A stretch of 64,000 nucleotides of DNA from Liolophura sinensis (Eukaryota; Mollusca; Polyplacophora; Chitonida; Chitonidae). Both the position numbers and the translations under genes were made by a program. The notes under the pieces were generated by a model, which searched no databases, was not told the DNA's origin, and saw nothing but the letters and a program-made list of their open reading frames with translations. Shown in pieces: positions 45,101-59,400 of the stretch; position 1 is the first letter of the stretch, and each line of letters opens with the position of its first letter. The stretch is from positions 39,376,191 to 39,440,190 of the forward strand of contig NC_088302.1 of NCBI RefSeq assembly GCF_032854445.1, given 5' to 3'.

Positions 45101-48100
45101 TTTATTTGGTGTTTTATGCCGTACTCAAGAATATTTCACTTATATGATGGTGGCCAGCATTATGGTGGGAAGAAACCAATCAAATAAATAAATAAATAAA
45201 CATAAGATGTCATTCAGTTTTCTGGACAAATCCAGAGTGCCTTGACTAAACCACCAGCTTTTGCCAAATGACTGACATATTTTCCCACCTGTGATGCACC
45301 AGGGCCTAATCCAGCCCTTCTCAGCATATGATTAACGGATGCTGCCGTTCCCTCGAAGTGCCCTTTATGCTGAAAGAAAAAAAAAATTACAAAAAAGAAA
45401 GAAACAGCCCGAATTCATTATAAGACTCGTATTATCTACTTAGTCGCTAGGCTGCGGCTAACGATTCGCCACATTAGTTTTGGCGAAAGCAATGGATGCC
45501 TTTGAACTTCAGTTGTTTAGGTTTAAAGTTTGTAAATTTACGCAAATTTAATGTTGGATCCAGAATCAAGAAGGAATATTTGACTTCAGTGTGAAAGAAC
45601 TTGGTTATGAAAACAAGTTTTTAAAGAGCATTTAAAATCAGAAATGTATGCCCTGAAGCAGGTGACGAAATATGGAACAGCGATAATTCAATTAACATTC
45701 AGATTATGTGGTCTGGAAATTACTTTCTGAAAAAAAAAAAAAAAACATGTTGACCGACCAACCCGACTTCAAAAAACAGGGTTTGTTAGCCACAACGAAC
45801 AACTTTTTAAGTTGGGGTAGCTATGATACAAACGTGATGATCAGATGCACATGTCATCCTGGATGACAGAGTTCTCCACATATCGGTAAATATTATCCAT
45901 CCTTAGACTGAATTTTCGGGCTAGATACATGTTGTGGTGTGCATGTGGGGTGGAGGTCATCCGTAGGAACGGAGGCCCTTAAAAAATGTATGAGAATCGA
46001 AATATTCAACATTGAGGTGCCCTTCACGGGTTGTTCTACCCTACTGCCCTTCCGAGGCCAGATTAGGCCCTGTGCACAGAATTTCACCTGCAGATAAAGC
46101 TCAGAGTGTATGCTGTGTTGATGGTTTAAATGATCTCAAACAAACTTCATGTTTATAGACAAAGTTATCAACCACTTGTTGTACCCAGGACTCCCTAGAT
46201 CAGTTGAGACAGGGGAATCTCAAGTGGATAATTTGGATTGGACCAGCACCTTGTGTGTCTAAGCAATTGAGAGACAAGCATATGCAACATGAGGCCATGC
46301 CCTGCTCCCCTGATCCTGTTGGAAGAGCACTGCCTGTAGTTTGCCTTGTAGTCATGGTCATGAACAGCCTATAAAATCGTGTTGTGTTTGTTTGTTGTTG
46401 ATTAATCCTGGGAGGTTTGATAGAGATTTTATTAGACTCTCTGTCTCTAGTTGCCTAATTAATTTGGCACACATGTGTGCACGTATGTATGTACCACTGT
46501 ATATATTTATATAGATGGGGTGGGTACCAGACTTTGATGTGGTCTTGGGTTTCCCTAGGCCAGACTGGATGGAAGCCTGCCAGTTCCCAGCCCAGGCCAT
46601 CACTGCTTTATGCTCTGACACTGCCAACTGTCAGCCCACATCTCAGCAGACTAACTTACAGCTATTGACATAACCAGTCACGCCTTCTCTCAAGGTGCTG
46701 ATAATGTTATATAGGTGCTGAGAGATGTGCTAAAATATTTCATTGCACCTAATAACACAAGAAGATTTAGCCTACCTTTGCCTTGAGGCCTGAAGACAAC
46801 CATAAATTCATTGTCATCATAACAATTTTAACACTTCATTGCTTGTCAGGGTATTAAGGGCATAAGCCAAGATGTGGTGGTCATGGTGTCTGTTAATTCT
46901 TCAACCTTTTTGCAAGTGTGCAAAGTGTTTTTTCAAGCATATTCTTTGTAGACTGTTAAGATTATACTTCTCGTGAAGCCCTGAAATTGGAATATCCAAC
47001 CTATGTAAGTTTTTGCTAGAAATCAATAAAAAATATGCATAAGTTGCACTGAAAGTTGGTCTTTCATCTGCGAAAAGGTTGAGGAAAGGGTAAAATGAAG
47101 TGGTTTTTGTGTCTGAAGTCTTTAGTATTGTGATCCAGATACACAGTTAAGGTAGTAACTCAAACCCAGCCTTTGTCAGCCTGGACAGGAAATCCTGGAA
47201 ATTCCTCCATGTCCATCATTCAGTCGTGACGGCACGAAATGGTTGACAGTGTTAGTAAAGCAGATATTATGTGGTCTTACATAAAGTCCAATGGAGGTGA
47301 CTATCCATCCTCCAGTATGCACTTGTACACCTTAAGCTTAAGCTCACTGTAAAGGTGAAGATTTGTGTCACATACAGGAAAGGTTATCAGTTACTTGCCA
47401 CAGGTTAATGGTTTACTCCAGACACTAGGGTTTCAGCTACCAATAAAACTGTTTTACCGCCATGGCAGAAGTGCTTCTTGAGTGTAGTGGTGAGCAACTA
47501 TCAAGTATATAACTATAGGTACATGGATATACATGTACATCCGCACTGTGTTTTTATTACCTGTTAAGCTGTTTGTTCTTGGTAAGCCGTCGTATAAGTG
47601 AAATATTCTTGAGTACCGCAAAAGTGAAAATATTCATTAGTACGGTGTAAAACTCCAATCAGATAAAGAGATATTCACAAGAACTGTCAGGTCAGAACTA
47701 GATTGTAACTTCATCCAGGTCAAACTGTCCCAGAGATCTGATGACACCTGTATATGCAGACATGATCATGTGAACATGTGTTTTATTTATAACCACATAG
47801 GGGAGGGGATTATTGTGACCCTCTGTGATATCATGTAATACATCATACAGACTGCATGTATTAGTCATTACGTAGACAATCAGATCATTAGGTCAAACTC
47901 AGGACCATCCTGTCCTGGAGCAGTAAACTTAAGCACTTAGAACGTGCGCAGTGTGTAAAATTTCTGACGTACTCCAGGAAATTAAATGGCTTCGTATGTT
48001 CAGATGAGCTGATAATTGCAGTTGACTTATCTCCCTGATGGTTTGACCTGAGAAAGGTGTGTTAGTCAAAGGTTGTCGGGTATGGAAATTTACTCTCACA

Positions 48101-48722
48101 TTCGGCCTAATTACAGTATAGTGTATTTGATAAGAAAGTGTGTCAGACAGGTACATGTGTTTTTGGTAGACATAGATGTAGCAGTTGACATATGACTGCT
48201 CTGAGTGCATCAGTCGCAATGTATCATTGCATATCAAATATAGTAGTAATAAGAAATACCATGATACATTTAAGATTTACATAATGTATGTACTGGTGGA
48301 TTTATGTTGATTGCAATGTTACGTAAGTACATGTAGATGTCCATATACATGTATATGCGTAATTTTACTGACATTGTATTCAAGGTAATTACTTTCTGCT
48401 CCTAAATCTGTATGACATGTACCTGTACATGGATAAGCTACACAGGTAATCCATCTAGCTATTGGCTCATTCAGCTGAACAATCTGGTGGCTGTTACTGA
48501 ATGGCTCCTCACCAGTGATGTCACAGGCTCAAGTCCAGCTCTTACTGGTTACCTATGTGTATGGTCATATATATCCCTGTACTGCTTTTCTTACCTGATC
48601 TTTACTGGTATAATGTCTCCTCTCCAAAGGGATTGATGGATTCTTTGTTTGTGCTGTCTGATTCTGTCATTTTTTGAGCGTGGTTTCTCTTAAACCCAAT
48701 TGTACAATATGACCGTTTTATA

Positions 48723-48758
<36 letters not shown>

Positions 48759-51700
48759 CTGGATGTTCCTTGGACTGAATTGGGTTTATATTGAAAACAA
48801 AGAGAAACTTTCCAAATCTGATAAGCTCATTCCTATTTGTGGACGTACTCCCTTTCTGTATTAGCTGGGGTTAGGAAATGGGAGGTTAATTATTATTTGG
48901 GTTTTTTTTTCTTTGGACAGAATTTTTCAATTTTGAAATAACTGTTCATATAAATTGATTTGGAAAATAAAGTTTAAAAATGTACATTAGCTGACCATTG
49001 TCAGTGGTTAGAGCAAATATTACAACATGTCAGAATCGTTGTTGAGGTCCGGCTGTAAGTTTTTTCTGTGTCCAGGTGAGACAGGGAAGTACTACTGTGG
49101 GATGAAGGTGCTGACCTGTAGCTGTTGTGATGGCCAGTGTGGACCTGACAAGGGCTGTAACTGTCCATCATGTCAGCTGCTGGACCAGGAGGACCAGGAA
49201 CGAAAAGAGGAGGAGACTGTCAGGCCCCACCCATCTGCCCCACTGATTGACTCCTGGACATGGGGACAACAGCCAGGTAAATGTGTAAAACATTCTCATC
49301 GTGTGATACAAGTACATCCACGCATTCTTTTGCCAGAATAGACAGTGGTATGTGATGTACGTTGTTCTTGTTATGGTGGTGGTTGTTGCAACCAGAGAAA
49401 TGACCTTAATACCTGAGGAAAAGGGTTTTCATTGTTCAGCGGGACACTTTTAGAAGCTAACAGTTTTCAGGTAGATTCAACGTTGAACTTTTTATGTAAA
49501 AGTACCTATGTCTTGACATGTTGCAGATAAAATTTACAGGTCTGGGATGAAACTTTCACAAGTGAATTTTCTTCTGTGTAGATAAAAAGGAAATTGTATT
49601 AATTGTATCAATTGTGTTACGAGAAGAGTCACGATACTAATTTTGCAGTAGGTAACTTGTGATATTTTGTAATATTTGTTGGTACCGATGTACCCATTCT
49701 TGTAGTTGGGAAAAATCACCTTCCATACACAGCGTATTATTATTGGTAAGCAACAACATGCGTGCAGTTTTAGTTTTCCAGTGTTGTGTTTCCATGGTAA
49801 CAAGGACAACAGGCAGTATATTCTCTGACAAGAGAGAACAAGTGTTATTGTGACTGTCATCATTTATGAGGCTAGTGACAGATTGGGCCGTGAGTTAACA
49901 AACTCCTAAACAGTCCAGGAGAGATAGTAAATCAGCCATACTGTATGCGCTTCAGTTGGACATTTTGGATTACACAAGTGTTGAACACCTATCGTTACAT
50001 GCACATATGCTGCAGAATCACAGGTGGTCCACTAAACAGGTCTGTCAATTTATCAGCATATACCACAGTTTAAGGGAAAGGTTATGTTGATTGAGGCAGA
50101 TTGCTTTATTTCAGAAAATCAATATGACTTGAAAGCATTGCACCGATGTATTTAAGGATTCTTGGAAAATAATCTCTAAAACACAGTGTGGTTTTACAGG
50201 AAGAGAAGAAAGCTATTCCAAAATTTTTTTGTTAAAATTGCATTTTTGAGGCATATTTTATGCTTATTTTCTTCCATGGTCAGCAATTTTCAGACGTGAA
50301 GTCAAGGATGAGCTGAGCGAGTTAATGAGATCTCACTGTTCACTGCAGGGTATTTAATTTGCAGACTGACCACTGGGATCCTAATAAAACTTAAGTTTAA
50401 AGACATTTCTATGCCCCATGAACCTTTATTTAGGGCACATCCTAAACCGCATATTAAGAAAAAAAAATTAAATGTTTCATTTATCCTTCAAATTTTCATG
50501 ATGATTATTATTACGATGAGCACTACACATTACTCAGTCACGTATTACGATGTGCACTACACATTACTCAGTCACGTATTACGATGTGCACTAAACATTA
50601 CTCAGCCACATATTACGATATGCACTACACATTACTCAGCCACGTATTACGATATGCACTACACATTACTCAGTCCCTTATTACAATGTGCACTACACAT
50701 TACTCAGCCACGTATTATGATGTGCACTACACATTATTCAGCCACATATTACAATGTACACTACACATTACTCAGTGACAGTCCCGTATTGCGATGTACA
50801 CTACACATTACTCAGTCACGTATTACGACGTACACTACACATTACTCAGTCACGTATTGTGATGTACACTACACATTACTCAGTCACGTATTACGATGTA
50901 CACTACACATTACTCAGTCACGTATTACGATGTACATTACACATTACTCTGTCACATATTACGATGTACACTACACATTACTCAGTCACGTATTACGATG
51001 TACACTACACATTGCTGTCACGTATTACGACGTACACTACACATTACTCAGTCACGTATTACGATGTACACTACACATTACTCAGCCACGTATTATGATG
51101 TACACTACACATTACTCAGTCACGTGTTACGATGTACATTACACATTACTCTGTCACATATTACGATGTACACTACACATTACTCAGTCACGTATTACGA
51201 TGTACACTACACATTGCTGTCACGTATTACGACGTACACTACACATTACTCAGTCACGTATTACGATGTACACTACACATTACTCAGCCACGTATTATGA
51301 TGTACACTACACATTACTCAGTCACGTATTACGATGTACATTACACATTACTCTGTCACATATTACGATGTACACTACACATTACTCAGTCACGTATTAC
51401 GATGTACACTACACATTGCTGTCACGTATTACGACGTACACTACACATTACTCAGTCACGTATTACGATGTACACTACACATTACTCAGCCACGTATTAC
51501 GATGTACACTACACATTACTCTGTCACATATTACGATGTACACTACACATTACTCAGTCACGTATTACGATGTACACTACACATTACTCAGTCACGTATT
51601 GTGATGTACACTACACATTACTCAGTCACGTATTACGATGTACACTACACATTACTCAGTCACGTATTACGATGTACATTACACATAACTCTGTCACATA

Positions 51701-54700
51701 TTACGACGTACACTACACATTACTCAGTCACGTATTACGATGTGCACTACACATTACTCAGCCACGTATTGCGAGGTACACTACACATTACTTAGTCACG
51801 TATTACGATGTACACTACACATTACTCAGTCACGTATTACGATGTACACTACACATTACTCAGCCACGTATTGCGAGGTACACTACACATTACTCTGTCA
51901 CATATTACGATGTACACTACACATTATTGTCACGTATTACGATGTACACTACACATTATTGTCACGTATTACGATGTACACTACACATTACTCTTACATA
52001 TTACGATGAGTTTTCATTGTTAAAACTTATACAGTTGCTAATGAAGAGATGGAGTTTGGTGATTTAAGACTTTGTTGTGATGTTTTAGACACTGTGTCTT
52101 GTGTGTCTGCTAGTGGTATGTGAAGTCAAACTCTACATAACAAACACAGGTCTCGAGCCAGAGTTGAGGTGAAAAGAAGTCACTGAGCCAAGTTAAGTTA
52201 ACAGTCCACACTCTTTACCTCCACTGTTGCTCAACAGTATGAGCACAGTCTGTGTGCTAATTACCTGGGCTGATATTTAGACCAGACTCCCCACTTGGAT
52301 GTCAAGTGCTGAAGATAGCAGATCTGTGAGGGCACTCTTCTGCCTTTCCACAACCATTTGAGTACCTGGTATCTTCTGTGGTATATTTGGCAATTAGCTC
52401 TTAGGTTATTGCCAGCATGTGTATAGAAAGTACTTGGATCACTTGATTTTGGTCACAAGCTAATACTATAAAGATCTTGGTCGTCTTAAGATAGTTTTTT
52501 TTTTCTTTTAACCTGACCTATATTACCATTCCACCTGTTGTACAAAACTCACAGCTGTACATGGAGTTGAAGATTGAGCATCAAATGGGAGACTCGAAGG
52601 CAGCTTTTTCTGATTTTGATTGAGGCTGAATTATCGAACTGTATTTATTTATCTTGTTTAATTGTTTTTTGATCAAATAAATCACTGATGAATCATGCAA
52701 TTTGGATGGATGTATTTTACAGTTGAAACTGCTGAAGTTGACGAATTTGTGTTAATAGCAGATTTCTTTCTTTTTTTCTTTCTTGTGTTTGTGAAGTATC
52801 AGATACCAAAATCTGAACCAAATTGCCCGAAGCCGGGATGTTTTTATAAACAAATCAGTAGCAAAACTCATATGGCTGAATGGAATTATTATTTTTTCTC
52901 TGTTTGAGAGATAATACCATCTGTTCTGCTGTTAACTTTAAGAACAGTGGGTATTAGGGGTGCAACTTGACCTACTCTGCATTTGAACACAATTTGTATT
53001 TTCTGTGGGTTATTTGTTTTGGCTGTGTGCCAGTTACTGCCAAACCACCGCTTACATTTTCTAGGTACCTCTGCAGGTGTCTTACAGCACAGTTTTATCT
53101 CTCGTTAAAATGTCTATTTTGACAGACAGGTAGATTGATTATTTGTCTGTTCCTGCTTCAAGATTGTCAGAGTTTTGAATTTCTGTCACCTCAGAACTAA
53201 GCCAGCTTAAGGAGTGCTTAAGGTCCCTTATCTACGAACAACAACAACTCTCCCTGGAAACGGCCAGCTCAACCCTCTCATCAACACGCTTACAACAACG
53301 ACTCGCCGTTCTCCAGAGATATTTCGTGGCGTTGTCAAGGCAACCCAGCGCAGAAGGCAAAACTCCGACCAGGAAGAAACAATCAAATCAAGCTAACCTC
53401 AACAAACAGAAAAGGTTAGATCTGTCTCCTTGTTACTAATCATAATAAATTTATGGTAATATTTGTTTTTTCTCATACGAAGTGAAACAGTTTTGAGTAC
53501 ATGTACATGTGTGTACTGTGCTGTCTCTGTAGCCAGTTAATAAAACTTCTGGTAAGTTCACATTCAGATTATACCTAGAGTGTAGGAAAAAGCTGATGAT
53601 ATTTACTTTTGTACATTTTACTTTTTGTATTTTGGAAACCATTTTTGTGGTAAGAAAAATTATGACTCAGTTATGATTTCTACATGTAATTTGTATTTGT
53701 TGACAGTAAATCTAAGCCTGCAGAGCGAGCCACTACAGGACTGGCCCGTGTGGGGTCACGAGCTGCCCTCAGTTTTGCCTTTGCCTTTCTGCGCCGTGCG
53801 TGGCGCTCTGGAGAAGATGCCGACCTGTGCTCGGAGCTATTACAGGAGTCGTTGGACGCGCTGCGCTCTCTTCCCGAGGCCACGCTGTTTGATGAGGGGT
53901 CTGTGTCAAATGTTTGGCTGGAGGTTGTGGAAAGGGCCTCCAAATTCCTCCGCTCAGTTGTCGCAGGGTAAGTAAGAAATGTGTATTTGTTCTTATTATA
54001 TGTCTTTTAGATTTAATATGAGAAAAATGTTTAAAATAGTCTTCATTGCTTTCTAGTGTATTATTATATTATCAATCAATCATTCTTCTAGGGACCTGAA
54101 TGGAGGAGGGGCGAGCGCTAAGGGCAGTAGTAAGGTGCCTGTTCAGGACCAGCAGACTGCCTTGGCCTTGCTCCTGGAGCTGGCTGTACAGAGAGGCTCC
54201 CTCAGTCACATCCTCAATGTGGTTCTGCTACTCCTGAACCTGTGGAATAACAGTCGTCATGAGTTTGACAACCGCATCAGTTCTAACCTGCTCTGTGCAC
54301 CACTAGTCCCCTTTATTAGACACTTCTGTGAAATCCAGAGCCCTAAGGGCAAGCTATCGGAGATGTCTCGCTGGGATGAGGTGAGTTAAATATGGAGACA
54401 AATTACAAACATTTTTATTTAATTGAGGTTTTACATCGTACTCAAGAATATTTCATTTATACGACGGTGGCCCAAATTTGTTTGATCTGAATTTGAAAGT
54501 AGTTAGAGTAAGTACATGGGGATGATGGTGTTACATTTTTCTATTATTTTGTGTATGTTTAGGTTTGCAAATACGTTTGGTAAAATGCAACCACGTAAAT
54601 CTGGACAGTTTCTAATTTGTCTGTAAACACCTTCACTCATTCTCCATAGATTTGGAAATGTCGCAAAAGTCAGGGAGACCCTAGTTACATTTATGTCTGT

Positions 54701-56377
54701 CAACTCCGTCACAGAAGTGCTACAGTGTACATTTTTGAAAAACATTCACGATGGACCCCACCTGCGATGCTACCATGTTTAAAGACAAAGAGAGACAAGC
54801 TATGGAGCTATTCTGTACAATGTTATGTTAGACAATTATAAGTGAGTGAGTGAGGGCTTAGGGCTTAACGTAATACTTAACGATTGTTCAGTCATAGGAC
54901 AATGATAGACAGTTATAAAGATTTATGTTTAAAATACATTTACACATGGAAAACTTCCACACTCTAAATAAATACACAAAAAGTTTTTATGAAACTTGAA
55001 AGCATTGTAATTCACCGCTGTAATCAAGTGTTTTCCTCAGAGCTGTGCAACTGGAACTTCATGAAAGGCAACTGACAACAAATGACCTCATCTTCTTGCC
55101 CACCACTAAAAATCATAAATCAGAACAATTCCGTTTAGCTTTCTAACCTTTCTTTGATATAATTAAATGCATTAAAATACTTTAATTTGATGCAAAACTA
55201 GTGAACTTAAATTTTGTTATGTTTGATGATGACATATTTTGATATTTTTCCCCAGTCTGGTAACTACATTGTCAGCCCCACAGAGTGTTTTCTCCGCTAC
55301 CTGACCATTCCAGATGATGATGACATGACAGTGGATCTACGCCAGTGTGCTGTTGTTGTCATGTCACACCTAGATAGGTTAAGTGCGCCCTATCTTCCTC
55401 CTACAGATACTCAAAAGGTATGTGAACATAGCAGTGTCTAGCCATGGATAACTGACAACTAGGATTTATGTCTCACCTGTTCATTTTGCTCATTTTTCAC
55501 AAAATATGACCTTAGGCAGTGACATTGATGAAAGGTTCTTTACTAAGAGTGAAAAAAGCCTGGTGATTTACATTGTCTTGAAAGCTGTATGTATTTTAAA
55601 GAGAACAGAAACTTGTGGTTCCAGGACCAGAATGATTTTGTTTATGAAAACAAGATATATGAACTGTAATCAGTCTCAGTCAGTAACCTAGCTTCAGTTC
55701 TGTGTGCTCCCTTTCATTTGTGTTTGTTTTGTTTATTTACTATATTTTGTCTGGGTAAATTCTAAAGTATACACATATACATGTATGTAGAGCTCCTCTG
55801 ACAATTTGACAATTAAAAACACAATGACTACTTTGTCATTCACTTGAAATAATCGGATAGAAAATTTCGTTTCTATCCAAATTAATCCATATTAGATAAG
55901 AGTGCATTTGGCTCAAAATCTGTGACATGTCAACCTCTTACTGTATAATGCTTTGATTATGCCAAGTCTGCATGTAGTAAAATCTACTGTTTGTCCTGTA
56001 ACAGCGTGCCAGCTCTTCTCAGGAGGTGTTGGGCTGGGGTTGGCTGGCCTGGCTGGGCAGTACTAACAACAACTCCCCACAAACTGTGGAGAGCCTGGGG
56101 GACCTAGGCAGCATACAACAGGTGGTCTGCTCAGAGAGGTGTCTTTTGGCCCTGACTAGAGCAGGCAAGCTCTACAACATGTTCTATGGGGCAGAGTGCC
56201 AGGTAACCGCTCTAATGACATGACTTCAAGACATGATGTATGCGTAAAGGGAGACAGAATTTTCAGTAACTGATATCAACTGACCATTACTTTGGCTGAG
56301 ACAAGCTTTGTAATGTGATGATATCCTGGAAAATTTAGTGTAAGATACATCTAATCGAGAACTTGAACGTATTCTAT

Positions 56378-56420
<43 letters not shown>

Positions 56421-59400
56421 TTTGATTGATCACACCGTACTAAAGAATATTTCACTCATGTGATGGTGGGAGGAAAGCAGAGCCCAGAGGAAACCCACAG
56501 CCATCCACAGGTTGTTGGCTGATTTTCCTACGTACGGCCAGATTGAGCGGAATGTCAACTCAGAGTGACCGCATTGGTGAGAGGCACCTGGGTCATCGTG
56601 CCGCACTGGCACGCTAGCCACCTCAGCCACAAACATATTCTAAGTCTTTGTTCAGTGTCATAACAAAGAGACAGGGGATCAATACTGAGTTGCCTCATGC
56701 CCTCAACAAGATCCGTTTACCCAGTGCCTAGTGTACTGTGTCTGGATGGGGTGACCTGTGAATGGGTGGCAGACCAGGATGTATTAAAATAAATATCATC
56801 CATATATCTTTAAACAGCAGCACCGTGACTTAAACGGAACATGATGCTGGATATTCTTGAAATTCCTTGTAAATAGTAGCTCTGTTCTCCAGGCCAGCAA
56901 GCAAGCAAACCAGGATTAAAGGACAGGTACATCTGAACATGTCTTGGTATATGTGCTAAAAAGTATACTGACTTCATATTGCCTGTGATGCTTGTATTGC
57001 TCTGTGATGCTTATCTGTGTGTTTTATGTTCTAGTGCCCCCAGCTAGTGGATGGGTTTGGGGAAAAAGAAGTGATGAAGATCGCGGCTCACCCTGACGGC
57101 AAGCATTACATGGCACTCACCACAGAGGGGGACGTCTTCACCTGGGGGAATGGAGATGGAGGGCGTCTCGGGCATGGAGACAACATGTAAGTTCTGCCTG
57201 TGATTTTCTCATGTAAAAACTTGCAGCACAGTGAGTAAAACCAGAGCAGCGACGATAGTGTTATAGTTTTGCAAATGATCACAGGTAACCAATGAAAGAC
57301 GGTCTCTGGTCAGTTTAACATAGGGAAGGTTTTATTCAAACTTTTTGTATAAATCAGTTTCTTTTAATATTTGGGTGAATTTGTCATGTGTCTCAATTTC
57401 CTGAATGTTAGGGGAGATCCAGGGTGTGACTGAATCCAGCTCTTCCTGTTTCTTGTATGGCTGTAACCTGAGGGTTTTTAGACACCTGTTAAAGGTTTAC
57501 TTCTGCTCTCTCCATCCATTAAACCTGACCACCGTCATAAAAGTGATTTAGTATGTTACTCACCAATCTATCAGTTAGTGCTAGGATTTATCAACCATAT
57601 TGAGGACTGGTGAAATTCACCGCAATTTTACGCTGATAGAATCAAAGCTTGATATGATGAGTAAGTTCACTTTGCTCTGCAAAAAGATATGATCTATTCA
57701 GGTATTTAACAGATAACATCTTGAGTTCATATTGAGCAGGACATAAAACATCATGCAAATAAATCATGAAAATTCATGTATATTACAGTTCGAGGGAAGC
57801 TCCCACACTAGTCACAGCCTTACAGGGTAAACAAGTAGTGCAGATTTCATGTGGAAGTACTTACAGTGCTGCCGTGACATCTGCGGGAGAGTTATTCACA
57901 TGGGGACGGGGTAACTACGGGCGTCTGGGTCATGGGACCGGGGAGGATCAGGCCACGCCCACCCTGGTCTCTGCCCTCAAGGGTCACAAGGTCGTGGATG
58001 TGGCCTGTGGATTTGGGGATGCTCAGACCCTGGCAGTCACTGATACAGGTAAGGTGCTCTATGAGCTGTGTATTAAGAAGAATCAAACGATTTTAGTTGT
58101 GACATGACCCATAAATGGTCAGAATACCTGTATATCCATAGAACCATGAAATAAATAAAAAAGTCTTTTTTTTTTATTCCAAGATTTATTTGCACCCTCT
58201 AAATGTGTTAAGAACACAGTTTAATATTGTGATGTCCATAGCTGTTCTGTGACATGTTTGAATATTTGTGCAATTGAATGTTTTGTTCAGTCTTCTTCAT
58301 CTTCAAAATCTTCGATTTCTTTTAGTTCACAAAAATAACCATTTGTGAGAAATGGGAGTTTCATCTTTTTCATGCAGGTTTTTTGACAGGGATGAGCCTG
58401 CGACACATATAATACACATCAATGTATCTATCTTTATACTTGTGACAGGTGCTGTGTACTCCTGGGGGGATGGGGACTACGGCAAACTAGGCCGAGGTGG
58501 CAGCGACGGCTGTAAGAGCCCTAAAGTTGTGGAGAAACTGGTTGGACAGGACGTACATAGGGTGTTCTGTGGGGCACATTTTAGTCTGGCTCTGACCAAG
58601 TCAGGTGCAGTATTCTCATGGTGAGTTGTCTTCGTGGGAGATAGTGAAAATCTTCAACCTTGTCAACCTCTAATGCTCTAAATTCAGTGGGATTCATGCA
58701 TACACTTAGTATGAAAATGATTGATTTTTGTCACTGAAGATGCAATCATAAAGCAGCGCATATTACTTATGTATACCCCATAGTTTTATCAGGATGCAGA
58801 GGCGGTCAAAAAGGTTGAAAAATAGAATTGTAGATATTCATGGCTTCTTTGGCCTAGTGGTTAGGGTGCTAATGCAGCACAATGCCTCAAAAATCTCTCA
58901 CCAAAGCAGTAGATGTGAGTTCAAATCCACTTCATGCTGGCTTTCTCTCTGTACTTTGTATGAGGGAAATTCTGCCAGCAACCTGTAGACGGTCATGGGA
59001 TTGGCGCGGTTTCCTCTCACCTTAATGCTGGTCGCAGTTGTATAAATCCAATCAAGTAAATAATAAATTTGTGGATTATTCTGAAAAATGAAAATTTAAG
59101 AGTATTTGAGAAGCTAATGTGAAAAATATACGTAATGACCTGTCTTTACATATCATTGTCACTGTCCTGTGACAGGTATGTATATCGACACCTGAATTTA
59201 GCTAAAATGAGGGAAAAGGGTTTGGAGTCCCAGTTGATAAAATTGTCACATTTTCGTGTTGTTTGTGTATGCGGAATTGGTAAAGTCAATAGCCTTGTGA
59301 ATCAAAGGGGTACCCAAACTATTCGGCTAGACCAAGTCCTGTTACTTGAAACACTACTGAGCATGGGGTAAAATGCCAAATAAGGTAATGAATGAAATTG

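Larger units (their letters stand above)
39028..49075 (+). other. HERC2 intron 2 (10 kb)
   Basis: The largest intron in the window. It holds SINE copies (39806-39961, 44539-44640, 44893-45201, 47584-47668), family X repeats (42150-42300, 46905-47100), a family Y repeat (41253-41425), a TA run (40790-40803) and a GT/TA microsatellite (48726-48760). No exon-like ORF was found. Confidence 0.65.

Noticed and set aside
50513-52005. CRISPR-like array of ~34-bp repeats
   Set aside because: The repeats are contiguous with no unique spacers, and the locus is a eukaryotic intron.
50411-52067. Long ORFs (397 and 311 codons) with a [20 protein letters not shown]-like periodic product
   Set aside because: They follow from a 34-bp unit lacking stops in all forward frames, lie inside HERC2 intron 3, and all three frames are equally open.
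53680-53943. Minus-strand ORF within HERC2 exon 5
   Set aside because: Shadow of the highly conserved sense exon.
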